Part shown: in pieces, positions 44,049-55,083 of the stretch | How the letters are laid out: the number at the start of each line of letters is the position of its first letter | How positions within the stretch are numbered: position 1 is the stretch's first letter | DNA from: Yarrowia lipolytica | Lineage: Eukaryota; Ascomycota; Dipodascomycetes; Dipodascales | Length of the DNA stretch: 64,000 nucleotides | NCBI RefSeq assembly: GCF_001761485.1 | Contig: NC_090775.1 | Span: forward strand, 868,001-932,000 | Direction: 5' to 3' | The notes under the pieces: model-generated | What the model was told of the DNA's origin: nothing | Databases searched by the model: none | What the model saw: only the letters and a program-made list of their open reading frames with translations | Translations under genes and position numbers: made by a program

Positions 44049-44940
44049 TTCGCCTCATCCGGCCATCGGCATGACTCAGATGACTCGTAGATGAAAGGCT
44101 TGTCTCCACCGCTTGTTTCATGTCCTCCTGTTTCGTCTGCTGCACCGCACTTGCTCCCTATCACACCTCCCTCTCTGCATATTCTGGCCGTTTTTGTACA
44201 TCCCGTAGATAAACAATGAGCACTTTTGTTCCACCACTCGTATTCCGGCTATTTAATTATCAACCGTCGTACAGTGCGACCAGGGTATCACCCCACCGTC
44301 GCGACTACCCGAATCCCGAGACGATTAATACTTCTTGGCATTGGGCTACCATACGAGAACCGGTGGACAGGATGTAGCGATCACTGGTGGTGTGTTTGTA
44401 GTCACCAAATGGCAACCAAAAGTGTGGCTTGTCTGTTGGCTCTCATTACTTGTACTACCAGTAGCTACTCCTAGTAATTAGTGCAGCTTCTATCCCGACG
44501 CGGCTCACTATAACCAACTAACTCTTCCCTCCCCCCAGGAATAACTGGGGTAATATCTTGTCCCAACCAGCTCCGCAAATCCCCTTTCCCCTTCCCCCTT
44601 CCTCCTTCCAGCCCCTTTCGGGTTGTGTGGCAGTCACGTGACCCCAGCCCCTCGTCCCCTTTGTATTCGTGTTTGCAGTAAAAAGATCCACCTCGTTCCT
44701 CTGCCCACCTGTCAGACTGCATCCCGCAGCGGTGTCTGTCAGACCGTTGAACGACATTGTATGACAAGAAGCCGGAGGTGCAAAAGGCCGGTTTCGCCGA
44801 CCTAAGAAAACAAGGTTCGGCTAAAGGAAGGTGTTTAAATACCGAGCATGAACAGGGGTCTGGGGGGGGCTCACAATGTCACGGGCGACAAAAGCGCAGA
44901 TTCACTTGTCGCGTCGGATGTTGTACTTTGTAAGTGGACT

Positions 44941-44962
44941 CCCCCCCCCCCCCCCCCCCCCC
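44941..44962 (+). repeat. C22 homopolymer
   Basis: Twenty-two consecutive C residues in the gene-free region. The complementary strand is G22. Confidence 0.9.
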
Positions 44963-47587
44963 GTATGCAGCCTCAGTCTGTAGAGTACATACATACCGCT
45001 ACTTGTACTCATACTCGTGGTCGTACTCGTACTGTACTGGCACTGGATCTGGACTGAGTCTATTCCTGAGTCAAGGTACCTGGGTGGCAAACCTAAGACC
45101 CAAGTCGAAAGCTCGTCGTATTTTGACAAAGAATCCGCGTCTAACTCTGACCAACTAACTAGCTTGTGACGAGGATTTGTCGTCATTTGCTTTTTTTTTT
45201 CATTTATTACATTGTCGTTGGTGCGGCGAGATGGTTCAGAGATACTCGGAAATGATATTTGGCCCGTGAGCCAGCAGAAGCGAAATCAAGGACGGAGTAT
45301 GTGGCGACACATGCAATATTGTGTGTATTGTGTGTATTCCAGTGTTTGCATCTGACCAGATCCATCAGCTCCTGACCATATTACCATGGCCGTCCAGTGA
45401 ACCCTACAAGCACAATCGCCCTTCGGACCGTCTCACATCCCCTCATCGCTATCGCACTCTGTCCGCGGTCTCACTAGGCCCACGATGAGCTACCTCTCTT
45501 GTGCACCGGGTGAAACAGGACCTGATAATAACCAGACCCATACCATACTGGCCGCTAGCCCAAACTCTGGTGCTCGTATTCTTGGATACACAGCCCCCTT
45601 GGTAAAGACAGGGCCGAACAGTTACGGCTAAACACTCCACGATACCGGTCTTGTCAGGTTTTGGGCTGTTTTTTTTCCCGCTGCGGCATGTCAAGACACT
45701 ATCCAGGTGCAAGCCAGATAACCACCAACTGCCACGGCTAACATGGTATGCACAATCGCTCTACTCGTAACCCGGGCTAACTGGTGTGAGTAACAGAAGC
45801 ACCCCTTGGGTTACCCACTGTCTCAAAAAGACCCAACAGATCATCATGGCTAAAGTGGGGGATATAACGATGAGAGATACGAGAATCACCGGATGACTCG
45901 CGGTTTAGTTTGCCTTGTCAACCATATGTCCTGAGGGTCTCCAACTTGATTGTCCATGGCTTCTCGCCGACCTACGCCGTGGCAATATCTCGGAGCACAC
46001 TACTGTACACTTGCACACTACAGTAGCACCATCGACTCATCCAACAGCGCTAAGCCATACGAACAACGGAAGTCGCAATTACCGTCGACGCGGTCACGTG
46101 TCGAGCGATCACCGGGCCCCTACGGACGATCTCCGCAGACACGTCCCTCTCCGCCCTTGCAGTTATGGAACAACAGGATCTTCGTGATCTCCATGTCTAG
46201 AGAGAGAGCAAAAATATGTGGAAACGAAAATGAAACGCAAAGTGGAAGATCCTGAGGTGTGCGAGATCATGGTTAGTTTCAAGACCACCGCCATCATCTG
46301 ACTCTGACCCTGAACATGTGTACTTGCACTCGTTGGTTTCTCAAGTCTATTTGAAGACCAAACCATATGTTTATGAGAGCGTTGAATGTTGTTGATAGAG
46401 TGTTATCAATGGGTGGGCAGGAGCTTTTGGCCTGGATGAGGCTGTGCGTCTCTGGAATGGACTCCCCCTCCCCCCCAAACGGGGCTCTTCATTCCCTACA
46501 GCTGAGCATGTTCTCTGCGTCTGACTGTAGACTCCAGAACTACAGGTCTGTACTCAGCTGTAGCGTGCAAGTACGAGCGAGCACCGTCGGTTGAGGGATA
46601 TACACCACTTTTTTATGGGGACGCGTTTAGCACCGGTATAGCCATGGAATTAACAGGTGCGGTATTAACATCTGGACCGGAGCCAACGAACGGTTGTTAG
46701 CGCCGAATCCCGTGAGGTAGAACCTCTTTAGCTCCCGCGTCTCCACGTCCCCACACCTATTTGTCGGGTTTACAGCCAGTGCGGTGTTTGGTAATATCTT
46801 TGCTACAGAGGTGGTGGTAATTTCAATCACTTGTGCCGTTCGGGGGCCTTTAGGGGGAGTGCCCGAGGGACCTCCACCTTAACCCACGCTCCTCCACCCG
46901 GAATGCGTACGATATTCCTGTCTTTTACGTCACAACGGTGCATCTCAACTCTGAAGTGCTTTTGCTCGGTGATAGACACAACCCAGACTGCCGTGCCAAG
47001 CGGGAATCAGGCGATTGAGCAACTGTGCGGACACTTGTTAGCTTTTTTGGTCCTCGTTTATTCCTCCAGCCTATTCCCACAAGCTCCAACTTGTGTCCCC
47101 CGCAAAGTTGAGGTTTGCACTCTCTCATCTGCTTGTACCGCTTGCTATGTCTCATCCAGGCCGTTGAGGAGCCCAAAACAAGACGTATAGAGTCTGCTCG
47201 TATACGGATCATCTCTATCATGGGGTTTAGACCGGGAAACAAACTGGAAACTGATCTACAAGTGCTGGTGCTTGTGGTTTGAAGACCCGTATGTACTGTT
47301 TGAACAGGAGGCGCAAAAAGCAAGCTGATGGAATTGCACTCTGCAACGTAACATTCAACGGTCTCTCGCTCAGTTAACTTTGTACACCTTGCTTTTTTCC
47401 ACCCGGTAGATGCATTGCTTTGGGTTGCCTTGCGTGACCGGGTCTTCTTTTTCCTACGATAAGCAGGGCCATCTGCTGTTTGGAGAGGGAGAGAGTCGAC
47501 TAAGACATCACGTGAAGGAGTCAAGGTACCGTAGCATGTTTGGTGTTTAAAGCGTACACGACGGCAGGTGGCAGAGTCTCAGAGCAG

Positions 47588-47772
47588 CCGTTGACGTGCA
47601 CCGAAAGCCGTTGTGCACCGAAAGCCGTTGACGTGCACCGAAAGCCGTTCCCGGTGCAACTGTTCCTGCTTCTAGGGTGCTTCATCTAGCAAAATAACAG
47701 CAACAGGCGGCGACGGCAGCAACAGATGGCAACAGATGGCCACAGATAGCAACAGATAGCAACAGGCGGCCG
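47588..47772 (+). repeat. Two adjacent short-unit repeat clusters
   Basis: First, three copies of GTGCACCGAAAGCCGTT with variable spacers (about 47596-47650). Second, about seven units of the kind GCAACAGAT(G/A)G (about 47699-47772). Confidence 0.75.
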
Positions 47773-49575
47773 TAGCAATGCCGTTTGCGATACATACAGC
47801 AGTGCTCTGTACGTCTGTTGTTGCGTCTGTGTGTCGTGTGAATGTCCTTCGGTTGCTATTTCGCTGCGTGCCCCGTACTCGTAGCCGAGCCAGGATGTCG
47901 TCTGATTCTGGGTCATAACTGCACGTCGTCGAAGGTGCGTCAGCAAGTATGCCAGTGGGCGTGTGCGTGTGCGTGTGGACGGTTCTTTTTCGGAAAAAGC
48001 ACCGACGATGGAGCGTCGGAACAATGTTACAGACGGTCAATCGTATGAGAATTGCCGGTAGTTTTACCGTTGACCGAGGTACAAGTACGTGGGCGTACAG
48101 GCAGGAGCACCGTTACTCGTGCTCGTACCGTACATACTATGTCTAGTGTTGAATGGTTTGGTTGCTGTCCTGTCATTCGGACCAGTTTGTACGTACTTGA
48201 CAAGTAGTCAAGTTAGTTGACGTTCCAAGTAATACTCATAGTCGGTTACGCTAACAGGAGCAATTGCTCGTGCTTTGGTGCTTTGGCAGCAAATACAAGC
48301 ACAGCACACTGTCGGAATATCCCAATGCGGAGTTGCTCACTTGTCTCATCATCGCCATCAGACCAGTTGGGCAGGACCAACGCAGCTGGCTCACAGAGTT
48401 CCGTTTCGGGAAGTTGGAGATGAGACGTTGCGTCGGTTGGTTGGGACCGACTATATACCCGCAATTTAATAGCCGCAAGAGGCAGGTTGGAGATGAGAGC
48501 AATGGTCGACAATAGTGCAGTTATCGAGGGAGGCGTGAATCTGTCACACGACACACGTCATAGTGCAGTCACGATGACACGTCAAAACAATGTCGATGGA
48601 CCAAACAATACTCACACTCAGCAGTATCGGTCCGGTTCGAACCTGTACTTGCTCGTACCCGGTGGCAAACCCACCCGCAGATTATCATCACATGACCTGG
48701 CCCCATCTCTCGGCTGTCCTTTGTATTGTTGGGCTTTGTTAACAGAACAAGGACGACCGTTGAGATGAAGCGAACACGGTTTCAGTAGGTGGCGGTCAAT
48801 TGAACTGGCAAGAGAAAATGGACCTCTGCTTATACTGTTCAGATCGGTCTGTGTCACTACGCTCCCCTCGTAACTCGTACGCCACTCCAGCTGTCATCCA
48901 CACACAGCTCGTAATGTCGCCACGCTCACATAAGTCATGCACTGGACGAAAGCTAAGATTGGCACGGCAGATACTGACAAGACGAGGGAGCGCTTTAATG
49001 GGGGTTTATGGGGGGATTTGAGGCGGAAAAAACCCAGACTTTGAGTCAATCAACCCCCCACAAGCTCCCTGAGACAATGCAACGCCCAAATCCCGCCCGC
49101 AACACGTGCTATACCCGATTCCCATGACACCCAATTCAACACCTTATTTAGCCTATCTGGGAGAGAAGGGCCAATAATTTATGTTCAACTAAGAGTAAGT
49201 TGTGAAAATTTTTCTCTGTAGAAAATGGTGGAGACAGACATTGGGCACGTGATGGGCGTCGGAAAGGCGATTAGGGCCCGTATAAAACCCCCCAAAGGCC
49301 AATTTATCCCCTGCCGGGGGTCCCGACACGTCACATGACCCCACATCCCCTCCAAGAGACCCCTCGGCACGTACTTTAGTGCACCCTGTCCAAGCCTCCT
49401 AAAACTCTATACGCAGCACATACCCCATATTCCAAGTCTACACCTGCATCTTTGAACCAGAGCGCTGGAAGAGTGCACGACATCTGTTTGTACTATTGCC
49501 AGGTGGACCTCAGAAGGAAACGAAGCGACACAAACACACAAGCGACACAAGCGGAACAAGATACACATCCAGAAC

Positions 49576-49629
49576 AACATCCGCAACATCCGCAACATCC
49601 GCAACATCCGCAACATCCGCAGCATCCGC
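49576..49629 (+). repeat. Six tandem copies of a 9-bp unit before MRS6
   Basis: AACATCCGC is repeated five times exactly and once as AGCATCCGC, 140 bp before the MRS6 ATG. The unit length keeps the frame open. Confidence 0.9.
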
Positions 49630-49768
49630 AAAAGCAACGCGCCCGCACACCAACTACACCTGTGAAGCCAACCAAGTCCCAGTACAAGTACTGTACACGC
49701 CACAAACCTCCTCTCTCGATAACGCAGACACCTCTCCCACACATCCCCTCAACCCCCTCTCACACCAC

Positions 49769-51469
49769 ATGTCTTCTTTCTCAGCATCATCGGTATCCAA
49801 ACGAGGATCAATTGTGCCGCCACTGGCAGAGGACCCCGCGTTTGTAGACTCTTGCGACGTGCTCATCTGTGGCACGGGCATCGTCGAGTCAATTCTTGCG
49901 GCCGCCCTCGCATGGCAGGGCTCCAACGTGGCTCATCTGGACCGCAACTCCATCTACGGTGACTCGTCGGCAGTACTCAATCTCGATGAGCTCCCTAGAT
50001 GGGTGGACGAGGTCAATTACGAGTCCGCCGTCTTCTCCAACGCCAAGTTGTACCAGCCCCGACCCCTGGACTCCAAAAAGTACTTTGTGGACCTGACCCC
50101 ACGGGTGCTGTTTGCCAAGTCGGACATGCTGCAACTGCTGCTCAAGAGCCGGGTCTACAAGTATCTGGAGTTCCGGTCACTCACCAACTTCCACACGTAC
50201 GAAAACGACAGCTTCGAAAAGGTGCCGGCGTCCAAACAGGACATCTTCACGTCCCAGCAAATGTCGCCCGTCGTTAAGCGTCAGCTCATGAAGTTCATCA
50301 AGTTCACCGTCGAGTGGGAACGTCTCTACAACGTCTGGGGACCCTACCGAGACAAGCCCGTTGTCGAGTTCATGACCAAGGAGTTCCAGCTGGAACAGAC
50401 CCAAATCGATGAGCTGGTCCAGTCCATTGGCCTGTGTTCTTCCAACGATGTCGCCACCCCCGTCGCCCTCCACCGTATCAAGCGGTACCTGGTCTCCCTC
50501 GAGACCTACGGCGCGTTTCCCGTGGTTTACTCCATGTACGGATCTGCCTCCGAGCTGTCGCAGGGATTCTGTCGATCAGCCGCTGTCGGCGGAGCCGTAT
50601 ACAAGCTCAACGCAACCCTCACCGGGCTCGACGTGGACTCCAAGACGGCTATCTTCAACGATGGCTCCAAGGTGCGATGGTCCGAGAAGCTGGTGGTGTC
50701 CGAGGCCCAGATCACCGAGCAGGTGCGCTCCAAGATCCCTTCGTCCAACCCTGAGTACCAGATCAACCATCTTACGGTAATTGTCAACATGGACTGCAAG
50801 GAGTGGTTCGCCGAGGGCGAGGACGCGGCCATCATCGTGTTCCCCGTGGGCTCTCTGTCGTCCGGCAACACTAAGACTGTGCAGGCCATCTGCTACGGTG
50901 CCGAGTCTGGCCAGGTTCCTCCTGGTCAATGTATCTGGTACCTCTCCACTGTCCAGGGAGGAGCCACAGGCCAGCGGGACCTAGAGGAGGCACTGTCCAA
51001 GATGGAGGCATCGATTCTGCGGGAGTCGACCGAGGACTTTGAGTTCCAGGTGGACCAGTCGGATGTTATTTTCACGCCGTCCGGCGACCCCGTGCTATCG
51101 TCCGTGAAGCTCGGCAAGTCCATGAAGGATTTTGTACCCGAGAAGAAGCTGACGTATCTGATCAAGCTGTCGTACAACCAGAAGACGTCGATTCCGCCGC
51201 TGGAGGAGAGCATCAAGGATGTTGCTAAGAACGATGGAGACGAGAGTCCTGTGATTGTGACCTCAGGTGCACCAACGGAAATCACCTATGACGGCATTGT
51301 GGAGCAGGTCAAGAAGATCTACGCGCAGATCGTGGGTTCAGACGACGACTTTTTTGACGTTGACTTTGAAGACGACGAGGAGGACGAGCTGACGGGAATG
51401 GCCAAGCAGAATAAGAAGCAGGAGGACGACGATCACGTGCCCGACTTTGGCGATGACATGGAGCTGTAA
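49769..51469 (+). CDS. MRS6: Rab escort protein (component A of Rab geranylgeranyl transferase)
   Basis: A 566-residue cytosolic protein that presents newly made Rab GTPases to the geranylgeranyl transferase and delivers them to membranes. The GDI/REP fold begins with a dinucleotide-binding-like strand, SCDVLICGTGIVESILAAAL, then HLDRNSIYGDSSAVLN; the second conserved block is KRYLVSLETYGAFPVVYSMY with GSASELSQGFCRSAAVGGAVY. REP rather than GDI is supported by the longer insert regions, the Asp/Glu-rich tail (SDDDFFDVDFEDDEEDE) and the CSSNDVATPVALHRI variant. The ATG at 49769 is the first in the frame; 91 further codons are open upstream without an ATG. The length is close to yeast Mrs6 (603). 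Confidence 0.9.
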   Translation: MSSFSASSVSKRGSIVPPLAEDPAFVDSCDVLICGTGIVESILAAALAWQGSNVAHLDRNSIYGDSSAVLNLDELPRWVDEVNYESAVFSNAKLYQPRPLDSKKYFVDLTPRVLFAKSDMLQLLLKSRVYKYLEFRSLTNFHTYENDSFEKVPASKQDIFTSQQMSPVVKRQLMKFIKFTVEWERLYNVWGPYRDKPVVEFMTKEFQLEQTQIDELVQSIGLCSSNDVATPVALHRIKRYLVSLETYGAFPVVYSMYGSASELSQGFCRSAAVGGAVYKLNATLTGLDVDSKTAIFNDGSKVRWSEKLVVSEAQITEQVRSKIPSSNPEYQINHLTVIVNMDCKEWFAEGEDAAIIVFPVGSLSSGNTKTVQAICYGAESGQVPPGQCIWYLSTVQGGATGQRDLEEALSKMEASILRESTEDFEFQVDQSDVIFTPSGDPVLSSVKLGKSMKDFVPEKKLTYLIKLSYNQKTSIPPLEESIKDVAKNDGDESPVIVTSGAPTEITYDGIVEQVKKIYAQIVGSDDDFFDVDFEDDEEDELTGMAKQNKKQEDDDHVPDFGDDMEL

Positions 51470-51721
51470 GACGGGTTCCACATTGGATATACGATATAGA
51501 TATTTATAGGGCTGTACGTTACTAGTGCAGTTCTGCTCAACATAAGTTAAGCTAGATGATGTTATGACAAGCAGGACGCGGGCGCGCTCGCAAGATCCAG
51601 TGTGGTGAGATTGGGTTCTTTATAGATGACTAGAACCACTTTGAGAGAACATCAGAAGCGGTAAGAACGTTAGTATATATTAGTGTACATGGTTAGTATT
51701 TATGGAATGACACTCAGTGGA
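51470..51721. other. Convergent intergenic region between MRS6 and MTW1
   Basis: 252 bp with both 3' ends. On the minus strand two CTAAC motifs occur downstream of the MTW1 stop (about 51667-51692), which allow an alternative last exon for MTW1. Confidence 0.5.
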
Positions 51722-53152
51722 CTAATCAACACTTACCTCGAACAGTTCCATTTCAGTCTCTGAATGGACCAAAGAGTCTGACGAGATGAGGGGATCTGAG
51801 GAGAGGGCTACTTCTGAACCCAGGAGATCTGTCTCTGGTTCGACTTCGCCATCAGGTTCAGCCATAGGTTCAGGTTGGGCCAAATCCTCCATGGAAACCG
51901 TCTGAGTGTTTGTATTTCGAGGAGCTTTGTTCTCCTTGTCTTCGTCAGGATCCAGTTCAGAGGGAGGGTCTGGAGGTGGTGATAGAGATGGCAATGAAGT
52001 GGTTGGTTGTTGTGCTTCTCGTGAGGCGACATTCTCTTGCTGTGGGTTATTCTCTTGCTGGTGCTCCTCTTGCTGAGTTCCTTGTTGTTCCTCTTGCTGT
52101 CCCTCTAGTTGGCCTTCGTCCTGTGCATCCTGTCCGTCCTGTGCACCCTGTTCATCCTGTTCATCCTGTTCTTCTCCTTCCTGCTCTCCTTCCTGCTCTC
52201 CTTCCTGCTCCCCTTCCTGCTCTCCTTCCTGCACTCCCTCGTGCCCCTTCAGCTGTTGTTGCTGTTGCTCCTGCTCCTGCTCTTCACTATGATATTGCTC
52301 TCTCTGATCCCTCTTTGCGAACTCAGCAGCTAGAGACACCTGCTCATCGTCCAGTCCAGACCACAAGCCAGCCTTCAAAATAGCCTGGTTCGTGACTGTA
52401 TCCAGATACTGATCTCTGGCAGACGCAGGTAGATTGACTCTGTCGATCCGTCTCCTCTTGGCCGTACGTACTTGGGGTTCAAGTCCCCTAGTAGAATTAA
52501 CCAGGAACTGCACACTCTCCGCCAAGGGAACAACATCCCTATACAACTTACTAGCCTCAGAACTCCTATCTGTGAGAAAAGAGAAGCTCGATCCACACCG
52601 TGCGACCGTGGCCTCTATTCTTTTCAGTCGGTTGAGTTCCAGCTTGAGCCGTTGTTGTTGTCGCATCAAAGACTCTTCTCCTCCAAACAGCTCGTGTTCC
52701 AGCCTGGCAATCTCTCTGTCGAGTTCTGCGTCCTCGTTGACCTTGGAAACGCTCTTGGCATCAAACGTGTGGTGCTCCAGTTTGAACCAGCCGCCTTCAA
52801 CTAGCTCAGAGGGCACGTTGAACACGTTTCGCAACGCGTCGAGCTCAAACAGATCAAACTTCTCGTCTACCTTGGTTTCCAGCAGCGTCTCCATCTTGGC
52901 GGTTCCGATTTCAATTTCCTTAGTCGTTGGCAGCTCGGCGACGCGTAGCTGGTAGTCGGACGCGTCTCTGGCGGTCTGTTCGATTTTTTGAAGGTGTCGG
53001 GCCTGGCGCGTTTTCAAAAAGTCCTCCATCGCGTCGGTCACGGTATATAGCACCTGGTTGACCGCGTTGATGACATCGTCGACCACAGCAATCGGCGCAT
53101 AGCCGAAATGCTCTGTCAGAATGCTGGTAGTGCGGATAAACGAGTCGTTCAT
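51722..53152 (-). CDS. MTW1: Kinetochore protein Mtw1/Mis12
   Basis: A 476-residue subunit of the MIND complex, which links inner-kinetochore CENP-C/Ctf19 proteins to Ndc80. The start at 53152 gives MNDSFIRTTSILTEHFGYAP and IAVVDDVINAVNQVLYTVTD, which matches the N-terminus of Mtw1 almost residue for residue. Coiled-coil segments follow (DAELDREIARLEHELFGGEE; QQQRLKLELNRLKRIEATVA) to about residue 230. The last 190 residues are unusual: Gln/Glu repeats (QEGEQEGEQEGE) and an acidic tail. Yeast Mtw1 has 289 residues and Mis12 about 205. GTAAGT, a good 5' splice site, lies five codons before the stop; splicing to AAAG at about 51648 would change only the last residues (to WF). Confidence 0.85.
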   Translation of the reverse strand: MNDSFIRTTSILTEHFGYAPIAVVDDVINAVNQVLYTVTDAMEDFLKTRQARHLQKIEQTARDASDYQLRVAELPTTKEIEIGTAKMETLLETKVDEKFDLFELDALRNVFNVPSELVEGGWFKLEHHTFDAKSVSKVNEDAELDREIARLEHELFGGEESLMRQQQRLKLELNRLKRIEATVARCGSSFSFLTDRSSEASKLYRDVVPLAESVQFLVNSTRGLEPQVRTAKRRRIDRVNLPASARDQYLDTVTNQAILKAGLWSGLDDEQVSLAAEFAKRDQREQYHSEEQEQEQQQQQLKGHEGVQEGEQEGEQEGEQEGEQEGEEQDEQDEQGAQDGQDAQDEGQLEGQQEEQQGTQQEEHQQENNPQQENVASREAQQPTTSLPSLSPPPDPPSELDPDEDKENKAPRNTNTQTVSMEDLAQPEPMAEPDGEVEPETDLLGSEVALSSDPLISSDSLVHSETEMELFEVSVD

Positions 53153-55083
53153 GGTCCCGCAGCTGTGGTGATGTGTAGTCGCGTACCACTTGGTGATGTT
53201 GCCTAAGGTGGTTTGGGTTCGCAGTGCATGACCGGAAATGTTAGGCAAGATACCGAAAGAGAGAGATAGTGACTAAAATGGCGGTATTCAGTGCAATTTC
53301 TGGAAAATTGAATAAAAAACAGAAAAAACACACAAAAAGAATAAATGTGATCCCAATTTTCAATACCTTCAACTGCTTAAACCCGTTATGCTCGCTAGAA
53401 TGTCTCCACTGTGGAGATTGTAGATCTTGCTCACACAGGAGGATGATAGGCTTGAAGGCATGGAGGTTTATGAGATTAAAATGAATTAAATTAATGATAT
53501 ACAAGTACACATAATCTCGTAGCAGCAACATTCCTCATGTGCACAAGCAACGGCGGATCTAAGGCGATCTGTAGTCTCGTACAAGCGGTCCGTGTGTACT
53601 TGGACGGTGAATACCATAGATACAGTATGTACGTAACAGTGTCGCACCTCAAACCAATGTCTCATGTCTACTCATAGACAGACCGTAATTACTCGACAAA
53701 CCCGAAAACATGTCTTACTCAACGCCGTTAAAATTTCTCGGCCAAATGGCGGGAACACCTCGTTAATCGACTAGACAAGGTCTCACCGCACATTTGTCTC
53801 GGAGCTACTTGCAGCACCACACAAGCACTGATGGAAGTTATGTGGACTTTAGGTGTTGGATTTCTCCGAGTTTTGTCCGAGACAAAGGTCAGAGACTGTT
53901 CTTTTTCGTCCCGCAGCGAACTCTTGTAGATCGACCCTGGCTGCTTCAGATACACTTTTTAACGCTCGTTTAGAGGGGCCAGTAGAATTCAATATTGGTA
54001 GACAAGGGGCGATACAAAAAGAAGTAATGGCTGCTAGTATTTCTTTTTGTCTGTTTATCCGGCTCTGTGCACTCCGAAAAAAGGGTCCCAGGCAACCAGC
54101 TGTTGCAATACACCATCGCCTGAAGTGCAGTGGTTGTATCTTCACATGTTTACACTATGTCTCATGCAACCACTTCCATATGGGGGTAGAACAACAGAGT
54201 AAAAGAGTAAAACACGCTGCGAGTGCGCCAACATGGGCCCATGTCTCAGTCTTGGGTGAGATATGTTCCTCCTGCACCTCTCTCGTGTGCAGGGTCAGCA
54301 GCAGCCTGTTTCATTTGCTGAGACTCGGTCTCAAGACGAATACGAAGTGCATAGGACGGCTTGAGGAATCAACAAAACTGCAAACAATGGGAGCAAATGG
54401 AGAAAGCGGAAGTTGGTATCATTCTCAGTGTATTTGGGCGGCTGCTTCCGTTTGTTGAAGCGACTGAGGGGCTATACACACTGTGCTGTACAAGTACCTG
54501 TACACACCGGTGCAGTATGTACTTGCACTTGGTGTAGCAGCTATGGGGTGTGTCAATTGGTAGCACGAAAAATAAATGAAAGTCACTTTACATTCCCTGT
54601 CTCTCTACGGGCTACCGGAATATGTATTTTAAACGGCTGACTGAGGTCTATCTGGAGCTCCCGATATAGTTCAATCGCCTTACAAAAGGCTTGAACTGTA
54701 GGTAAATGTTCGACTGTTGGGGTTGTTCAGAACACAGTTTTTGCACGGACATGATCAGGAAGTTTAAGAGCACGTGTGGACGCGGATCTAGGGTGGATTT
54801 TTGAATAAATATATTTTTATCGAGACAGTCACATTATTTCATGCCCGGAAATACGGTGAATCTGTGTAGTGTGTTCCAGATAATAATTTAATACTACGAC
54901 ACCACGAATCGAACCCACGACACCCAAAACTGCAGCCGTCCCAAATCGTCACCAGGTCACATGATACTTCCCAATCGGGAAAACAGTCACACATGCGTTC
55001 ACCCAAATAATGAAACTTTTCGACGTTATAACTCTCCAACAAGACTGAACAGTTCAGAAATTGTGAGGAAGTCCATTTAAAAA
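53153..55083. other. Divergent intergenic region between MTW1 and RPS12
   Basis: About 1.9 kb. It holds a stop-free but ATG-less frame of 201 codons (53853-54458) with no similarity, a GTAC-rich patch (about 54488-54530) and a CACGTG core near 54772. A tRNA-like B box (GGTTCGATTC, minus strand, about 54909) fails to fold. No gene can be supported. Confidence 0.5.

Larger units (their letters stand above)
41682..49768. other. 8.1-kb region without a recognisable gene
   Basis: Both strands and all frames were read. The longest unassigned frames (up to 199 codons at 46925-47524, minus) start at TTG and resemble nothing. Contents: kelch promoter at the left; GTAC-rich patches (about 42561-42595, 43678-43745, 44998-45050, 48080-48137); an A26 run and purine repeats (42935-43100); degenerate TATCGGTTAATCG repeats (about 43965-44048); a C22 run (44941-44962); two tandem-repeat clusters (about 47588-47656 and 47699-47772); and the MRS6 leader with a 9-bp repeat. 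Base composition is about even, not strongly AT-rich. No tRNA B box with a matching A box. Confidence 0.5.

Noticed and set aside
46925-47524. 199-codon minus frame in the gene-free region
   Set aside because: Begins at TTG; the first ATG is about half-way; no similarity and poor codon bias.
41682-49768. Search for LTR, LINE or DNA transposon remains
   Set aside because: No polymerase-like frames, long terminal repeats or terminal inverted repeats were recognised by eye.
53853-54458. 201-codon plus frame between MTW1 and RPS12
   Set aside because: Begins at TTG, no recognisable motif, Cys-rich as expected from random sequence.
54890-54975. tRNA-like B box (GGTTCGATTC) on the minus strand
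   Set aside because: The T-arm cannot pair (CGTGG occurs as a direct, not inverted, repeat) and no acceptor stem is found.
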